From Tanypteryx hageni (Eukaryota; Arthropoda; Insecta; Odonata; Petaluridae), in the NCBI GenBank assembly GCA_028673005.1, contig CM054114.1, forward strand, positions 23,837,369-23,901,368: 64,000 nucleotides of DNA, in the 5' to 3' direction. Position numbers and translations under genes: made by a program. Numbering within the stretch: the stretch's first letter is position 1; every line of letters begins with the position of its first letter. The notes below the pieces were generated by a model. That model did not search any database and was not told the DNA's origin. It was given only the letters and a program-made list of their open reading frames with translations. Shown in pieces: positions 63,413-64,000 of the stretch.

Positions 63413-64000
63413 GCTACACACACTCCCTGCTTTAACACTGTTCTGCATTAACACTGAAAATAATGTAATACCTTTTTCCGAATTGCACTCACGCATTCCA
63501 CATTAACGCTCTTCAAAATTTCTGGTGTAATTTATCAAGTCCACTGCACAGCGCCTCTGACATTAGTATTTTCAGTAGCTTGATGATTCTGTGTTCACTT
63601 GTCGATGCTTTTTAGGTCAAAATATAGAGTGAACTTTGTTTAAATTATATTTCCTCTTTAAATAAAAAGTCTGTGTGTCATAACCGGCAGTCAGAGGAGA
63701 AAAAGAGGAAAAACTTAACTCTCGAGGTTAAATTAGAGGTTTTATGGAGACTAAAAGCTGGAGAGTGCCAACATTTGTTTTTTGTGAATCGCTTCCTTTT
63801 TGATTGTTCAGTTTTTTAAAATGTGATACCGAGGTATTTGAATTTTTCTTTATTTGGTCTCATTCCATGTTCCTTTATTTATCAAGCACATGTGATAGTT
63901 CTTTTATGAATCCGTATTTCTTTATGAAAACTTAGTAAGATTTTGATAGTTTCGATGTACGATTTAGTTTTTGTCTTATTGGTGGCCTTCTCTTAATCGA
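63407..64000. other. No gene seen
   Basis: AT-rich sequence; no motif or repeat recognised. Confidence 0.35.

Overview
The window looks like a transposon-packed, intron-rich, AT-rich insect nuclear sequence, probably from a hemimetabolous insect. The evidence is the mix of mobile elements (RTE and Jockey/CR1-type LINEs, Penelope-like elements, mariner, pogo/Tigger, piggyBac and hAT), long (TA)n and (CA)n runs, and a terminal exon that reads like an insect ionotropic receptor. There are no operons and no bacterial features. Only two pieces look like host protein-coding exons: the ionotropic-receptor last exon at 7943-8284 (carrying a frameshift) and a 164-bp exon for a single-pass membrane protein at 51890-52053.

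Left third (1-21 kb): a decayed reverse transcriptase (590-930), a deleted pogo-like element with an 1,046-bp span (1426-2471), a 5'-truncated Penelope-like element (PLE) flanked by inverted repeats (4082-5136), two Tigger-type deletion derivatives, the receptor exon, a tRNA-Gly-derived tRNA-like gene with a Pol III stop signal (9193-9272), a deleted mariner (13666-14014) and an almost intact RTE LINE (14440-17772, one stop codon late in the ORF). A 170-bp fold-back of PLE-terminal type sits between (TA)n runs at 19.3 kb.

Middle (21-46 kb): a piece of a second RTE family abuts a 970-bp tandem repeat (21933-24370). Then follow a piggyBac deletion derivative, a mariner with complete ends (25682-26978), an unexplained possibly spliced region (27.0-28.7 kb), minisatellites, a KRBA2-like integrase relic, a 2.2-kb Tigger (30596-32837), a 3.0-kb intron-bearing pogo element (33124-36095), a hAT relic, a 2.2-kb piggyBac (37991-40227), and a Tigger relic whose right end interrupts a minus-strand Jockey element (43812).

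Right third (46-64 kb): a Jockey/CR1-type LINE with a 961-codon-plus open frame and a (TATC)n tail (46262-50291), a lone host exon, more MITEs and fragments, a second piggyBac deletion derivative (55147-56377), a chimera of two LINE fragments (56.4-58.2 kb), and a minus-strand RTE (59210-62870) broken by a PLE 3' end that carries a hammerhead-ribozyme-like core (60922-60956). A second, decayed core of the same type lies at 63311-63332.

Nothing here forms a classical gene system. The most interesting signals are RNA-structural: the hammerhead-like core, the D-armless tRNA-like fold at the start of the LINE ORF, the tRNA-Gly derivative with a changed anticodon, and the link between PLE termini and (TA)n arrays. 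All assignments rest on reading motifs by eye; no database search was possible.
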